Below are positions 52,687 through 61,931 of a stretch of 64,000 bases of DNA, in pieces; the stretch's first letter is position 1, and the number at the start of each line of letters is the position of its first letter. The DNA is from Micromonospora echinaurantiaca (GTDB taxonomy: Bacteria > Actinomycetota > Actinomycetes > Mycobacteriales > Micromonosporaceae), in assembly GCF_900090235.1 (NCBI RefSeq), contig NZ_LT607750.1:880501-944500 (forward strand), written 5' to 3'. The position numbers and the translations under genes are program-made. The notes beneath the pieces were generated by a model. It was not told the DNA's origin and made no database searches. It saw nothing but the letters and a program-made list of their open reading frames with translations.

Positions 52687-53268
52687 ATGACCGGCCGGCA
52701 GCACACCGAGCGCCGCGAGGTGCTCTACGTCATCGCCTGCGGATCGCCGCTGGCGCGCCACGTCGGCCGGCTCGTCGAGCTGGCCCAGCGGGACGGCTGG
52801 GACGTCTGCGTGATCACCACGCCGGACGGCGCGAAGTTCGTCGACCGGGCCGCGCTGGCCCGGCAGACCGGTCACCCGGTGCGGACCCACTACAAGAACC
52901 CGGGGGACCCGGACGTCCTGCCGCCCGCCGACGCCATGATCGTCTGCCCGGCCACGGTCAACACGGTCAACAAGTGGGCGGCCGGGATCACCGACACGCT
53001 CGCGCTGGGCCTGCTGGTCGAGGCGCAGGGCCTGGGGGTGCCGCTGGTCGCGGTGCCGTTCACCAACACGGCGATGGCCCGCCATCCGGCGTTTCGCAGC
53101 GGTCTGGCGCGGCTCGCCGAGTGGGGGGTGACGGTGCTCTTCGGCGACCACGTCGTCCCGCTGCACCCGCCCGGGACGGGGGAGCGGCACCTGAGCGCCT
53201 TCCCGTGGGCGCTGCCGCTCACCGCGGTCCGCGACCGGCTCTGCCGGGTCGGCCCCGCCGTGGCCTGA
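52687..53268 (+). CDS. Flavoprotein of the PPC decarboxylase/HFCD fold
   Basis: A 193-residue flavin-binding protein: VLYVIACGSPLARHVGRLVELAQRDGWDVCVI is the first beta-alpha-beta unit, ADAMIVCPATVNTVNKWAAGITDTLALGLL the flavin-binding PxxxNT segment, and VPLVAVPFTNTAMARHPAF a second. The fold is that of Dfp/CoaC and LanD flavoproteins, which decarboxylate Cys residues, but the catalytic identity here is unknown. Second gene of an operon with the XRE regulator; it could be a sensor or an enzyme for a modified small molecule. Confidence 0.85.
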   Translation: MTGRQHTERREVLYVIACGSPLARHVGRLVELAQRDGWDVCVITTPDGAKFVDRAALARQTGHPVRTHYKNPGDPDVLPPADAMIVCPATVNTVNKWAAGITDTLALGLLVEAQGLGVPLVAVPFTNTAMARHPAFRSGLARLAEWGVTVLFGDHVVPLHPPGTGERHLSAFPWALPLTAVRDRLCRVGPAVA

Positions 53269-53327
53269 GCAACCGCCGCGCCCGAGCATCCGCCCGGGCC
53301 GGCCGGGTACCGGTAAGCTGGCCCGCC

Positions 53328-54194
53328 GTGAGCACAACCGCAGTTCCGCCGACCGTCGCCGACGTGGTGGCCGAGCTGGAGCGGCACTACCCGCCGGTCT
53401 GGGCGGAGGACTGGGACCGGGTCGGGCTGGTGCTCGGCGAGCCCTGCGCCCCGGTACGCCGGGTGCTCTGCGTGGTCGACGTGGTGCCCGAGACGGTCGC
53501 CGAGGCGCTCGCCGCCGGGGTCGACATGATCGTCGCCCATCACCCGCTGCTGCTGCGCGGGGTCTCCTCAGTGGCGCCCACCACGTACAAGGGGCGGATC
53601 GTCCACCAGTTGATCAAGGCGGACGTGGCCCTGTACGTCGCGCACACCAACGCCGACGTGGCCGCTCCGGGCGTCTCCGACGCGTTGGCCGCCCGGTTCG
53701 GGCTGACCGGGCTGCGCCCGCTGCACCCGCCCGCGCCCGGGTCACCGGAGCACGGCGCCGGGCGGGGGATCGGCCGGATCGGCGAGCTGCCGGAGCCGAT
53801 GACCCTCGCCGAGCTGGCCCGGCACGCCGCCGCCGTGCTCCCGGTCACCGCCTGGGGTGTACGCGCCGCGGGTGACCCCGAGCGGACGGTGCGTACGCTC
53901 GCGGTCAGCGGCGGATCGGGCGACGCCTTCCTGGCCGACGCGACCGCCGCCGGGGTGGACGCCTACCTCACCGCCGACCTGCGCCACCACCCGGCCGGCG
54001 AGCACCTCGCCGCCGACGGGCCGGCGCTGCTCGACGCCGCCCACTGGGCGACCGAACGACCGTGGCTGGACGACCTGGCCGCCCTGCTGCGGGCGACGCC
54101 GGGTGTCGAGACGCTGGTGTCCGACCTGGACACCGACCCGTGGACCGTACACGCCGCCCCACCCGCGGTGGACGACAAGGAGCCCCGACCGTGA
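53328..54194 (+). CDS. Nif3-like dinuclear metal centre protein
   Basis: A 288-residue protein of the Nif3/YqfO (GTP cyclohydrolase I type 2-like) family. The N-terminal WAEDWDRVGLVLGEP, the metal motif VDMIVAHHPLLLRG, YVAHTNADVA, and C-terminal DAYLTADLRHHPAGEHL and DAAHWATERPWL hold the metal-binding His/Asp/Glu. Function unresolved. GTG 53328 start; the stop overlaps the next gene by four bases (GTGA). First gene of a three-gene operon. Confidence 0.93.
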   Translation: MSTTAVPPTVADVVAELERHYPPVWAEDWDRVGLVLGEPCAPVRRVLCVVDVVPETVAEALAAGVDMIVAHHPLLLRGVSSVAPTTYKGRIVHQLIKADVALYVAHTNADVAAPGVSDALAARFGLTGLRPLHPPAPGSPEHGAGRGIGRIGELPEPMTLAELARHAAAVLPVTAWGVRAAGDPERTVRTLAVSGGSGDAFLADATAAGVDAYLTADLRHHPAGEHLAADGPALLDAAHWATERPWLDDLAALLRATPGVETLVSDLDTDPWTVHAAPPAVDDKEPRP

Positions 54195-54928
54195 AGGCTG
54201 ACCCCCAGGTCCAGCGCCGCCTGCTCGACCTCCAGGCGATCGACACCGCGCTCGCCCAGCTCGCCCACCGCCGCCGCACGCTGCCCGAGCGGGCCGAGCT
54301 GGAGGCGCTGGCCCGCCAGCTGTCCGCGCTGGAGGACGAGCGCGTCCGTGCCCAGGTGGCGGTCGACGACCTGGACCGGGACATCGCCCGGCTGGAGAAG
54401 GACATCGACCAGGTGCGGGCCCGCAAGACCAAGGACGAGGCGCGGCTCGCCGCCGGCAGCGGCCCGGCCCGGGAGCTGGAGGCGCTCCAGCACGAACTTG
54501 CCTCGCTCAACCGCCGGCAGGGTGACCTGGAGGACGCCGAGCTGGAGCTGATGGAGCAGCGGGAGACGGCGCAGGCCGTGCTGGACGACGTGGAGCGCCG
54601 GCTGGCCGAGGCCCGGGAGCAGCGGGACGCCACCGAGCGGCGCCGGGACGAGGCGCTGGCCGAGATCGGCAAGGAGGAGGAGTTCAAGCAGTCGGCCCGC
54701 CGGCCGCTCGCCGACGACCTCCCGGCCGACCTGGTGAAGCTCTACGACAAGATCCGCGAGGACACCGGGCTCGGCGCGGCGCTGCTCGCCGCCGGCCGAT
54801 GCGGCGGCTGCCGGCTCGAACTCTCCGGTGCCGACCTGGCCCGGATCCGCAAGGCGGACCCGGACGACGTGGTCCGCTGCGAGGAGTGCCGGCGGATCAT
54901 GGTGCGTACCAACGAGTCCGGTCTGTAG
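54191..54928 (+). CDS. C4-type zinc-ribbon coiled-coil protein
   Basis: A 245-residue protein: about 170 residues of Glu/Arg/Ala-rich coiled coil, then a short helix (LPADLVKLYDKIREDTGLGAALL) and a C4 zinc ribbon (CGGC and CEEC at about 205-235). Proteins of this type sit next to Nif3 and RNase H genes across actinobacteria (Rv2229c in M. tuberculosis). The role is unknown; a nucleic-acid link is inferred from the neighbours. GTG start coupled to Nif3. Confidence 0.92.
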   Translation: MKADPQVQRRLLDLQAIDTALAQLAHRRRTLPERAELEALARQLSALEDERVRAQVAVDDLDRDIARLEKDIDQVRARKTKDEARLAAGSGPARELEALQHELASLNRRQGDLEDAELELMEQRETAQAVLDDVERRLAEAREQRDATERRRDEALAEIGKEEEFKQSARRPLADDLPADLVKLYDKIREDTGLGAALLAAGRCGGCRLELSGADLARIRKADPDDVVRCEECRRIMVRTNESGL

Positions 54929-54931
54929 CCC

Positions 54932-56149
54932 GTGGCGCCGCGGGTGGTGGTCGTCGAGGCCGACGGCGGATCGAGGGGCAACCCGGGCCCGGCCGGCTAC
55001 GGCGCGGTGGTCCGCGACCCGGAGACCGGCGAGGTGCTCGCCGAGCGCTCCGAGTCGATCGGGGTGGCCACCAACAACGTGGCCGAGTACCGGGGGCTGA
55101 TCGCCGGGCTGGCGGCCGCCGCCGAACTGGGCGCCGCCGAGGTGGAGGCGCGGATGGACTCGAAGCTGGTGGTCGAGCAGATGTGCGGCCGCTGGCAGAT
55201 CAAGCACCCGGGGCTGCGCCCGCTCGCCGCCCAGGCGGCCGGGCTGGTCGAACGGTTCGCGGCGGTCCGGTTCAGCTGGATCCCGCGGGAGCGCAACCGG
55301 CACGCCGACGCCCTCGCCAACGCCGCGATGGACGCCGCCGCCGGCGCCGCGCCGGTGGCTCCGGCCGTCGCACCGCCGCGCGTCGTGGAGCCGCCACGCG
55401 GCCTCGGCCCCGAGCCGGCGGGCCGGGAGCAGGCCCGCGAGGCGGCCGCCCGCGCCGCGGCAGAGCGGATTACCGGCACCGACCCGGCCACCGCGCCCGC
55501 CTCCTGGGAGCCGCGCCCGAGCTTCACCGCCACCCGGCTGATCCTGGTGCGGCACGGCGAGACCGAGTACACCGAGCAGCGCCGCTACTCCGGCCGCGGG
55601 GACGTGCCGCTCTCCGACCGGGGCCGGGCCCAGGCCCGGGCCACCGGCGACCGGGTGGCCGAGCTGGCGCCGACCGTCGCGGCCGTGGTCAGTTCCCCGC
55701 TGTCCCGGTGTACGGCGACCGCCGAGGCGATCTCCGCGGCGCTCGGCGGCGTGCCGGTACGCCGCGCGGACGACCTGATCGAGTGCGACTTCGGTGCCTG
55801 GGAGGGGCGGACCTTCGGCGAGGTGCGCGAGGGGTGGCCCGGCGAGATGGACGCCTGGCTCGCCTCCACGGCGGTGTCCCCGCCCGGCGGGGAGTCGTTC
55901 GCGGCGGTGGCCGAACGTACCCGCCGGGCGTTGGACGCGCTGGTCGAGGCGTACCCCGGGGAGACCGTCGTGGTGGTCTCGCACGTCTCGCCGATCAAGC
56001 TCGCGCTACGCGACGCGCTCGCGGCCGGCGATGCCTTCCTGCACCGGCTCTTCCTGGACGCCGCCGGCATCTCGGTGCTGGACCGGTGGCCCGACGGCGG
56101 CATCGCCGTCCGCACCGTCAACGACACCGCCCACCTCCCCACCCCCTGA
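54932..56149 (+). CDS. Bifunctional RNase H/acid phosphatase (CobC-like)
   Basis: A 405-residue fusion as in M. tuberculosis Rv2228c. The type I RNase H domain has VVVEADGGSRGNPGPAGYG (Asp at 10-11), NVAEYRGLIAGL, ARMDSKLVVEQMCGRW and ADALANAAMD for the acidic active site; it removes RNA from RNA-DNA hybrids. After a linker, residues from about 203 form a histidine phosphatase (LILVRHGETEYTEQRRYSGR, CDFGAWEGRTF, VVVVSHVSPIKLAL) related to alpha-ribazole phosphatase of cobalamin synthesis. GTG start 3 bases after the zinc-ribbon stop. Confidence 0.95.
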   Translation: MAPRVVVVEADGGSRGNPGPAGYGAVVRDPETGEVLAERSESIGVATNNVAEYRGLIAGLAAAAELGAAEVEARMDSKLVVEQMCGRWQIKHPGLRPLAAQAAGLVERFAAVRFSWIPRERNRHADALANAAMDAAAGAAPVAPAVAPPRVVEPPRGLGPEPAGREQAREAAARAAAERITGTDPATAPASWEPRPSFTATRLILVRHGETEYTEQRRYSGRGDVPLSDRGRAQARATGDRVAELAPTVAAVVSSPLSRCTATAEAISAALGGVPVRRADDLIECDFGAWEGRTFGEVREGWPGEMDAWLASTAVSPPGGESFAAVAERTRRALDALVEAYPGETVVVVSHVSPIKLALRDALAAGDAFLHRLFLDAAGISVLDRWPDGGIAVRTVNDTAHLPTP

Positions 56150-56196
56150 CCACCCCCCGCCCCCGCACCCCACCCCGCACCCGTCGCGCTCGTTCA

Positions 56197-56250
56197 CCGA
56201 AAGAGTGGCCATTCTCCGCGGAATGGCCGCTCTTTCTCTGTTCGTGCGGA
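56197..56250. repeat. Dispersed hairpin element, copy B
   Basis: CGAAAGAGTGGCCATTCTCC and the GGAATGGCCGCTCTTTCT... right arm match the hairpin at 5411-5470 almost base for base (the whole CTGTTCGTGCGG flank on the right is shared). Here the outer stem is broken on the left side, but the core stem GAAAGAGTGGCCAT/ATGGCC-CTCTTTC is kept with one mismatch. It follows the RNase H operon and probably ends its transcript. Confidence 0.8.
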
Positions 56251-56392
56251 CCGCAGGGCGGTGGGTGCCCGCCGTTCGGCGCAGCCGAGCGGCCGTTCGG
56301 CGCAGCGGAGTGGATCAGCCGAACGTGACGGCGCTCACAGGGCCGTAGCCTCCGGCCGTCACATCACGAGCTACGACTGGAAGGTGGGTCCG

Positions 56393-56650
56393 ATGGCTGC
56401 ACCCGAACCGGCCACACCCGCACCGGAGGCGCCCCTGACGGGGTCGTCCCGGGCAAAGGACAAGAGCAGATGGAACTGGTTGCTCTTCATCCCGATCGTG
56501 GTGCCGCTGATCCCGGCGTTCTTCAACGCCGACGGCCCACGGCTGTTCGGCTTCCCGCGGTTCTACTGGCTCCAGTTGGCCTACATCGTGCTGGGCGTGG
56601 CCACCACGACGGTGGTCTACCAGCTCACCAAGAAGCGGGGTGACCGCTGA
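56393..56650 (+). CDS. DUF3311 membrane protein, symporter partner
   Basis: An 85-residue protein with two membrane helices (WNWLLFIPIVVPLIPAFF and FYWLQLAYIVLGVATTTVVY), the DUF3311 pattern. DUF3311 proteins are encoded directly before sodium:solute symporters and are probably small subunits or assembly factors. The stop TGA and the symporter ATG share one base (TGATG). Start ATG 56393 behind AAGGTGGG. Confidence 0.88.
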   Translation: MAAPEPATPAPEAPLTGSSRAKDKSRWNWLLFIPIVVPLIPAFFNADGPRLFGFPRFYWLQLAYIVLGVATTTVVYQLTKKRGDR

Positions 56651-58299
56651 TGTGGCGCGACCACCTCACCGAGATCATCATCTTCACGCTGCTCTTCCTC
56701 CTGGTCAGCGTGATGGGTTTCGTGGCCGCCCGGTGGCGGGCCCCGCGCGACATGGCCCACCTCGACGAGTGGGGGCTGGGCGGGCGCAACTTCGGCGGCT
56801 GGATCACCTGGTTCCTGGTCGGCGGTGACCTCTACACCGCGTACACCTTCGTGGCGGTGCCGGCGCTGGTCTTCGGCGCGGGGGCGATGGGCTTCTTCGC
56901 GGTGCCGTACACCATCGTCATCTACCCGCTGGTCTTCCTGGTGCTCTGTCGACTCTGGTCGGTGTCGCACCGGCACGGCTTCGTCACGCCGGCCGACTTC
57001 GTCCGCAGCCGGTTCGACTCGCCGGTGCTGGCGCTGCTGGTCGCGATCACCGGCATCGTCGCCACCATGCCGTACATCGCGCTGCAGCTGGTCGGTATCG
57101 AGGCGGTGCTCAAGGCGATGGGGGTGACCGGGGAGAGCACGCTGGCCCGGCACCTGCCGATCATCGTGGCGTTCGCCATCCTGGCCGCGTACACGTACCA
57201 GTCCGGGCTGCGCGCGCCGGCGCTGATCGCCTTCGTCAAGGACACCCTGATCTACATCGTGATCCTGGTGGCGGTGCTGTACCTGCCGTACAAGCTGGGC
57301 GGCTGGGGCGAGATCTTCGGCGCCGCGGACGCCAAGTTCGACGCCTCACCGAGTCCCGGCGACGGGGTCCTGCTCAACGCCAACAACCAGCTCCAGTACG
57401 TGACGCTGGCGTTCGGTTCGGCGCTGGCGCTGTTCCTCTACCCGCACAGCATCACCGGCGTGCTGGCCAGCCGGAACCGGGACGTGATCAAGCGGAACAT
57501 GTCCGCGCTGCCGGCGTACAGCCTGCTGCTCGGGCTGATCGCGCTGCTCGGCTACATGGCCATCGCGGCCGACGTGAAGCCGCTGCCGGGGGCGAGCGAG
57601 GGGACGGTGGACAACAACACCATCGTGCCGCTCCTCTTCGACCAGCAGTTCCCGAGCTGGTTCACCGGCGTCGCGTACGCGGCCATCGGGATCGGCGCGC
57701 TGGTGCCGGCGGCGATCATGTCGATCGCGGCGGCGAACCTGTTCACCCGCAACATCTACAAGGAGTACCTGCGGCGGGACGCCACCCCGGCGCAGGAGGC
57801 GAACGTCTCCAAGATCACCTCGCTGGTGGTCAAGATCGGCGCGGTGGCCTGCATCGTCTTCCTCGACCCGCAGTTCTCCATCGACCTCCAGCTGATCGGC
57901 GGCGTGATCATCCTGCAGACGCTGCCGGCGGTGGCGCTCGGCCTCTACACCCGCTGGTTCCACCGGGGTGCGCTGATCGCCGGTTGGGCGGCCGGCATGG
58001 GGCTCGGGATGTGGATGCTCTACCAGATCTCCAGCCCGACCCGGAAGCACTTCGCCGGCTCGGCGTTCCCGCTGGAGAAGTTCGGCTTCGACACCCCGAA
58101 GACGATCTACGTGGGCATCGTGGCCGTCCTGGTCAACCTGCTGGTGGCGGCGATCCTGACGCTGATCCTGCGGGCGGTGAAGGTGCGCGAGGGCGTCGAC
58201 GGCACCACGTCGGACGACTACTTCGCCGACGAGGGCGACCCGCGGGTGACGCCCGGCGACCGCCAGGACGCCGACGCGGCTCCGGAGCCGGTCGCCTGA
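56650..58299 (+). CDS. Sodium:solute symporter (SSS family)
   Basis: A 549-residue transporter with about 13 helices. Family marks include WGLGGRNFGGWITWFLVGGDLYTAYTF, HGFVTPADFVRSRF, FLYPHSITGVLASRNRDVIKRN and ALVPAAIMSIAAANLFTRNIY. It should import a small carboxylate or similar solute with sodium; relatives of this shape with a small partner protein carry monocarboxylates, but the substrate is not proven here. Translation is coupled to the DUF3311 gene. Confidence 0.93.
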   Translation: MWRDHLTEIIIFTLLFLLVSVMGFVAARWRAPRDMAHLDEWGLGGRNFGGWITWFLVGGDLYTAYTFVAVPALVFGAGAMGFFAVPYTIVIYPLVFLVLCRLWSVSHRHGFVTPADFVRSRFDSPVLALLVAITGIVATMPYIALQLVGIEAVLKAMGVTGESTLARHLPIIVAFAILAAYTYQSGLRAPALIAFVKDTLIYIVILVAVLYLPYKLGGWGEIFGAADAKFDASPSPGDGVLLNANNQLQYVTLAFGSALALFLYPHSITGVLASRNRDVIKRNMSALPAYSLLLGLIALLGYMAIAADVKPLPGASEGTVDNNTIVPLLFDQQFPSWFTGVAYAAIGIGALVPAAIMSIAAANLFTRNIYKEYLRRDATPAQEANVSKITSLVVKIGAVACIVFLDPQFSIDLQLIGGVIILQTLPAVALGLYTRWFHRGALIAGWAAGMGLGMWMLYQISSPTRKHFAGSAFPLEKFGFDTPKTIYVGIVAVLVNLLVAAILTLILRAVKVREGVDGTTSDDYFADEGDPRVTPGDRQDADAAPEPVA

Positions 58300-58305
58300 G
58301 CCCGC

Positions 58306-58342
58306 CCCGGCCCCCGGCTGCGCGCCGCGCCCGGGGGCCGGG
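58306..58342. terminator. Bidirectional hairpin between symporter and TauE genes
   Basis: A perfect 12-base-pair stem (CCCGGCCCCCGG and complement) with a 13-base loop starts 7 bases after the symporter stop. Confidence 0.75.
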
Positions 58343-58401
58343 AGCGGCGGTCCCGCCCGGGCCCGGATCGCCGTGCCCGCGGCCGGGCGGCAGCGCGCTC
58401 C

Positions 58402-59163
58402 TCAGCTGAGCGCGCGGTAGAGCAGGTAGAGCCCGATCACCGTGCCGAAACTGACGATCAGCGTCTTGAGCACGACCGACGGCAGCCGGCGGACCAGCCG
58501 GGCGCCGGCGTACCCGCCGACCAGCGTGGCCGGCGCGACCAGCGCCACCGCCGCCCAGTTCACCGGGCCGAAGAGCGCGAAGACCACCAGCGTGGTCACC
58601 CCGACCAGGGCGGAGAGCAGGTTCTTGATGGCGCTCACCCGGGCCAGCGTGGCGTCCAGCACCAGGGCCAGGCCGGCGACCAGCATCACCCCGAGCGCCG
58701 CGCCGAAGTAGCCGCCGTAGACCGCGCCGACCGCGACCATGGCCTGCACCGCGACCGTGCGGCGGCGCGGCGACAGGTCGCGCGGATGCCCGACCAGCCG
58801 ACGCAGCGGGTCCTGGAAGGCCAGCACCGCCGTCGCGCCGAGCACCAGGAACGGTACGACCAGCTCGAACGCCCGCGCCGGGGTGGCCAGCAGCAGCAGC
58901 GCCCCGGCGATGGTGCCGACGATCGTGGTGGGCACCAGCGTGGCCAGCGCCCGCCCGGGTGGCAGGTCCACCCGGCTGCCCGCCACGCTGGCCACGTAGC
59001 CGGGGAAGACGGCCACCGAGTTGCTGACGTTGGCCGGCACGGGCGGCAACCCGACCGCGATCATCGCGGGGAAGGTGATGAGCGAGCCCCCACCGGCCAC
59101 CGCGTTGACCGTGCCCGCGGCGAGACCGGCGGCGAGCAGCAGGGCGGCGTCGGCGAGATCCAT
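58402..59163 (-). CDS. TauE/SafE-family sulfite/anion exporter
   Basis: A 253-residue membrane protein with about eight helices and the two family repeats: AAGLAAGTVNAVAGGGSLITFPAMIAVG near the N-terminus and VAVGAVYGGYFGAALGVMLVAGL in the middle. Members export sulfite, sulfoacetate or similar anions. The ATG at 59163 is preferred to the GTG two codons upstream. Monocistronic. Confidence 0.92.
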   Translation of the reverse strand: MDLADAALLLAAGLAAGTVNAVAGGGSLITFPAMIAVGLPPVPANVSNSVAVFPGYVASVAGSRVDLPPGRALATLVPTTIVGTIAGALLLLATPARAFELVVPFLVLGATAVLAFQDPLRRLVGHPRDLSPRRRTVAVQAMVAVGAVYGGYFGAALGVMLVAGLALVLDATLARVSAIKNLLSALVGVTTLVVFALFGPVNWAAVALVAPATLVGGYAGARLVRRLPSVVLKTLIVSFGTVIGLYLLYRALS

Positions 59164-59314
59164 GGTCACCAGAGGCTAGTACGGGCTCCGGCCGGCCGCC
59201 GGGGGCGGTGCCGCCGCGCCTCTCAACCTTCCGGCCCGGTGCCGCGTCGTACCGGTTGAGACGGGCCCAGGGGAAGGAAGCGGACCATGACCGGTCACGA
59301 CCAGGGGGCGGCGC

Positions 59315-59830
59315 GTGGATGACGCCGACTTCCGGGAGTTCGTCGAGGCGCGTTACGGCGACCTGCTGCGGACCGCGTACCTGCTGACCGGCAGCCGGGA
59401 CACCGCGCAGGACCTGGTGCAGGACGCGCTGCTGAAGGTGATGCGGCACTGGCGCACGGTCGACGAGCCGATGGCGTACGTCCGCCGGGCGATGGTCAAC
59501 GAACGCACCAGCCGCTGGCGGCGGATCGGCCTGCGGGAGTTGCTCACCTCGGTCGTGCCGGACCGGGCCGGCCCGGACGCCACCGACGTGGTCGCCGTCC
59601 GCGACGAACTGCTGGCCGCGCTGGACCGGCTGCCCGCCCGGATGCGGGCGGTGCTGGTGCTGCGCTACTGGGAGGACCTCTCGGAGGCCGACGTGGCGGC
59701 GACGATGGGGTGTTCGGTGGGGACGGTGAAGAGCCAGGCGGCGCGGGGGCTGACCCGGCTCCGTGCGGTGCTGCACCCGCCGGCCGGCCGTTCGGCGGTC
59801 AACGGCGAGTTGACGGGGGAGCGGGCATGA
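59315..59830 (+). CDS. SigE-family RNA polymerase sigma factor
   Basis: A 171-residue ECF-type factor of the actinobacterial 'SigE family': DADFREFVEARYGDLLRTAYLLTGSRDTAQDLVQDAL (sigma2) and RLPARMRAVLVLRYWEDLSEADVAATMGCSVGTVKSQAARGL (sigma4 with helix-turn-helix). GTG 59315. Its stop overlaps the start of a membrane protein gene (ATGA), which is the expected place for an anti-sigma factor. Confidence 0.93.
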   Translation: MDDADFREFVEARYGDLLRTAYLLTGSRDTAQDLVQDALLKVMRHWRTVDEPMAYVRRAMVNERTSRWRRIGLRELLTSVVPDRAGPDATDVVAVRDELLAALDRLPARMRAVLVLRYWEDLSEADVAATMGCSVGTVKSQAARGLTRLRAVLHPPAGRSAVNGELTGERA

Positions 59831-61263
59831 GCGTGGACGAACTCCGTGCCGGGCTGGCCCGGATCGCCGAGACGGTGGTGCCGGACGAGGACCCGTACGA
59901 CCGTCTGATGCGGCACGCCCGACGGCGCCGGCGGCGTCGCTTCGCGGGCCTCTGGGCGGCGGCGGCCGCGGTCCTCGCCGCCGCACTGGCCGGCCCGGCG
60001 GCCCTCACCGCCGCGGGCCTGGACGGACGCCCCGACGACGGTACGCCGGCCCTGCACGGCTTCCCGGTCGACTCGGAGTGGACCTGGCGCCTGATCAACT
60101 CACCCACCCGGGGAAGCCTCGCCGGCGACCGGGCCTTCCTGAGCGAGCTGACCCGCCGCGCCGGCCGGGACGGCGACCGACTGTTCATGAGCGCGGAGTT
60201 GTCGACGGTGAAGGTGCTCTGGGCCGACGACACGGCGGGTTTCCGTAGCGTCGTGCTGGCCTACCACTCGGACACCCATGCTGGGCTGGTCACCCTGGAG
60301 GCCGAGGTCGGAGCGTCACCGCGGGACCTGGTCCGGGGCGACAGCCAGGCGAACCTGGAGCCGGCCGCCTTCACCGTGCTGGAAACCAACCACGGCACCG
60401 AGCAGAACTGGCTGCTCGGGTTGGCGCCATCCGGGTGCACCGTCTCCTACGCCCGCTCGGCCCAGTTGTGGAGCGGCGTGCAGCGGCGCTGGCAGACCGC
60501 GCCCGGCGGCGACCACATGCTGGTCGAGCCGGCCCTGGCCCGCGGTTGGTGGCGGGTCGAATGCGACGGCCAGCTCCGCCAGGCCGGTCCCATCGCCATC
60601 CAGCACGACACCGTGGAAACCCGATGGGCGGGGAAGGACGACCCGCGGGACGGCCGGCCGAACCCCGCGCCGACGGCCGACTGGCGGACGGCGCGGGGCG
60701 CGGATACCGCGTACCGGAAGCTGGTGGACGGCAGCGGCCTGGTGGGCGGCGTCATGCCGCCCGAGGTCCGCTGGGTGGGCCGGCTCGATTCCCGGGACGC
60801 CGTCCTGGTCGGCCCACCCGGCGACGGCCCGCTGGTCCTGCAGCTCGGCTCCGGGGAGGGAGGGCGGCTCGCGCTGTCCGGTCCCGGCGAGGCCCGGCCC
60901 GACATCTCGAGGATCGAGGGGTTCGGCCCGGACCGGACCCCGCTGGTGGCCACCGGGACCGGCGTCGCGTACGACCTGGCTGCGGTCCGCGTGCCGGCAC
61001 CGGTCAACGGTCATGCCGCCCTCACCGACCGCCTGCTGGTGGTGCCGCGCCGGGAGGCCGTCCGGGTCGAGGCGGTCGCGGACGGCCAGGTCGGTGCCAC
61101 GGCGGAGGTACGCGGCGGCGCGGCGCTGCTGACCCTGCCGCTCGGCGCGCAGGTGACCCTGCGTGCGGTGGACGGCGACGGGAAGGTGGTGGGCTCCGGG
61201 ACGCTGCGGGAGCCGGCCAACGGCGAGCGGATCTTCAACGAGTCGCTCGTGTGGAACTGGTGA
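59827..61263 (+). CDS. Sigma-factor-coupled membrane protein, putative regulator
   Basis: A 478-residue protein: a short cytoplasmic part (MSVDELRAGLARIAETVVPD, EDPYDRLMRHARRRRRRRF), one membrane helix (AGLWAAAAAVLAAALAGPAALTAAGL, about residues 40-65) and a 400-residue exported beta-rich part without a recognised domain. The position, overlap with the sigma gene and topology fit an anti-sigma factor, but no zinc-binding HxxxCxxC is present, so this is inferred. A strong hairpin follows. Confidence 0.75.
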   Translation: MSVDELRAGLARIAETVVPDEDPYDRLMRHARRRRRRRFAGLWAAAAAVLAAALAGPAALTAAGLDGRPDDGTPALHGFPVDSEWTWRLINSPTRGSLAGDRAFLSELTRRAGRDGDRLFMSAELSTVKVLWADDTAGFRSVVLAYHSDTHAGLVTLEAEVGASPRDLVRGDSQANLEPAAFTVLETNHGTEQNWLLGLAPSGCTVSYARSAQLWSGVQRRWQTAPGGDHMLVEPALARGWWRVECDGQLRQAGPIAIQHDTVETRWAGKDDPRDGRPNPAPTADWRTARGADTAYRKLVDGSGLVGGVMPPEVRWVGRLDSRDAVLVGPPGDGPLVLQLGSGEGGRLALSGPGEARPDISRIEGFGPDRTPLVATGTGVAYDLAAVRVPAPVNGHAALTDRLLVVPRREAVRVEAVADGQVGATAEVRGGAALLTLPLGAQVTLRAVDGDGKVVGSGTLREPANGERIFNESLVWNW

Positions 61264-61285
61264 GCCGCTCCCGGCGTCGATCACA

Positions 61286-61322
61286 GGGGCCGGCGGTCGA
61301 CACGGGGCGACCCGCCGGCCCC
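61286..61322 (+). terminator. Terminator after the sigma-membrane protein operon
   Basis: GGGGCCGGCGG and its perfect complement form an 11-pair stem with a 15-base loop, 23 bases after the stop codon. Confidence 0.75.
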
Positions 61323-61426
61323 GGAATATTCCCGCTGCCGACTCACCTCCGGCGGCGCGGCTCGCGGCCGGCGCCACCCCGCCCGGGGCGGAAATGGGCG
61401 CCGTCGCCGCGTCGTTAGGATGAGTG

Positions 61427-61854
<428 letters not shown>

Positions 61855-61931
61855 CATTCAGGTTGGCTGGGTCAGCTGGTTTCGCCGTCCCGAGTCGGCC
61901 AACCCAGGCGTGTAGAAGTGGCGGTATCAGC

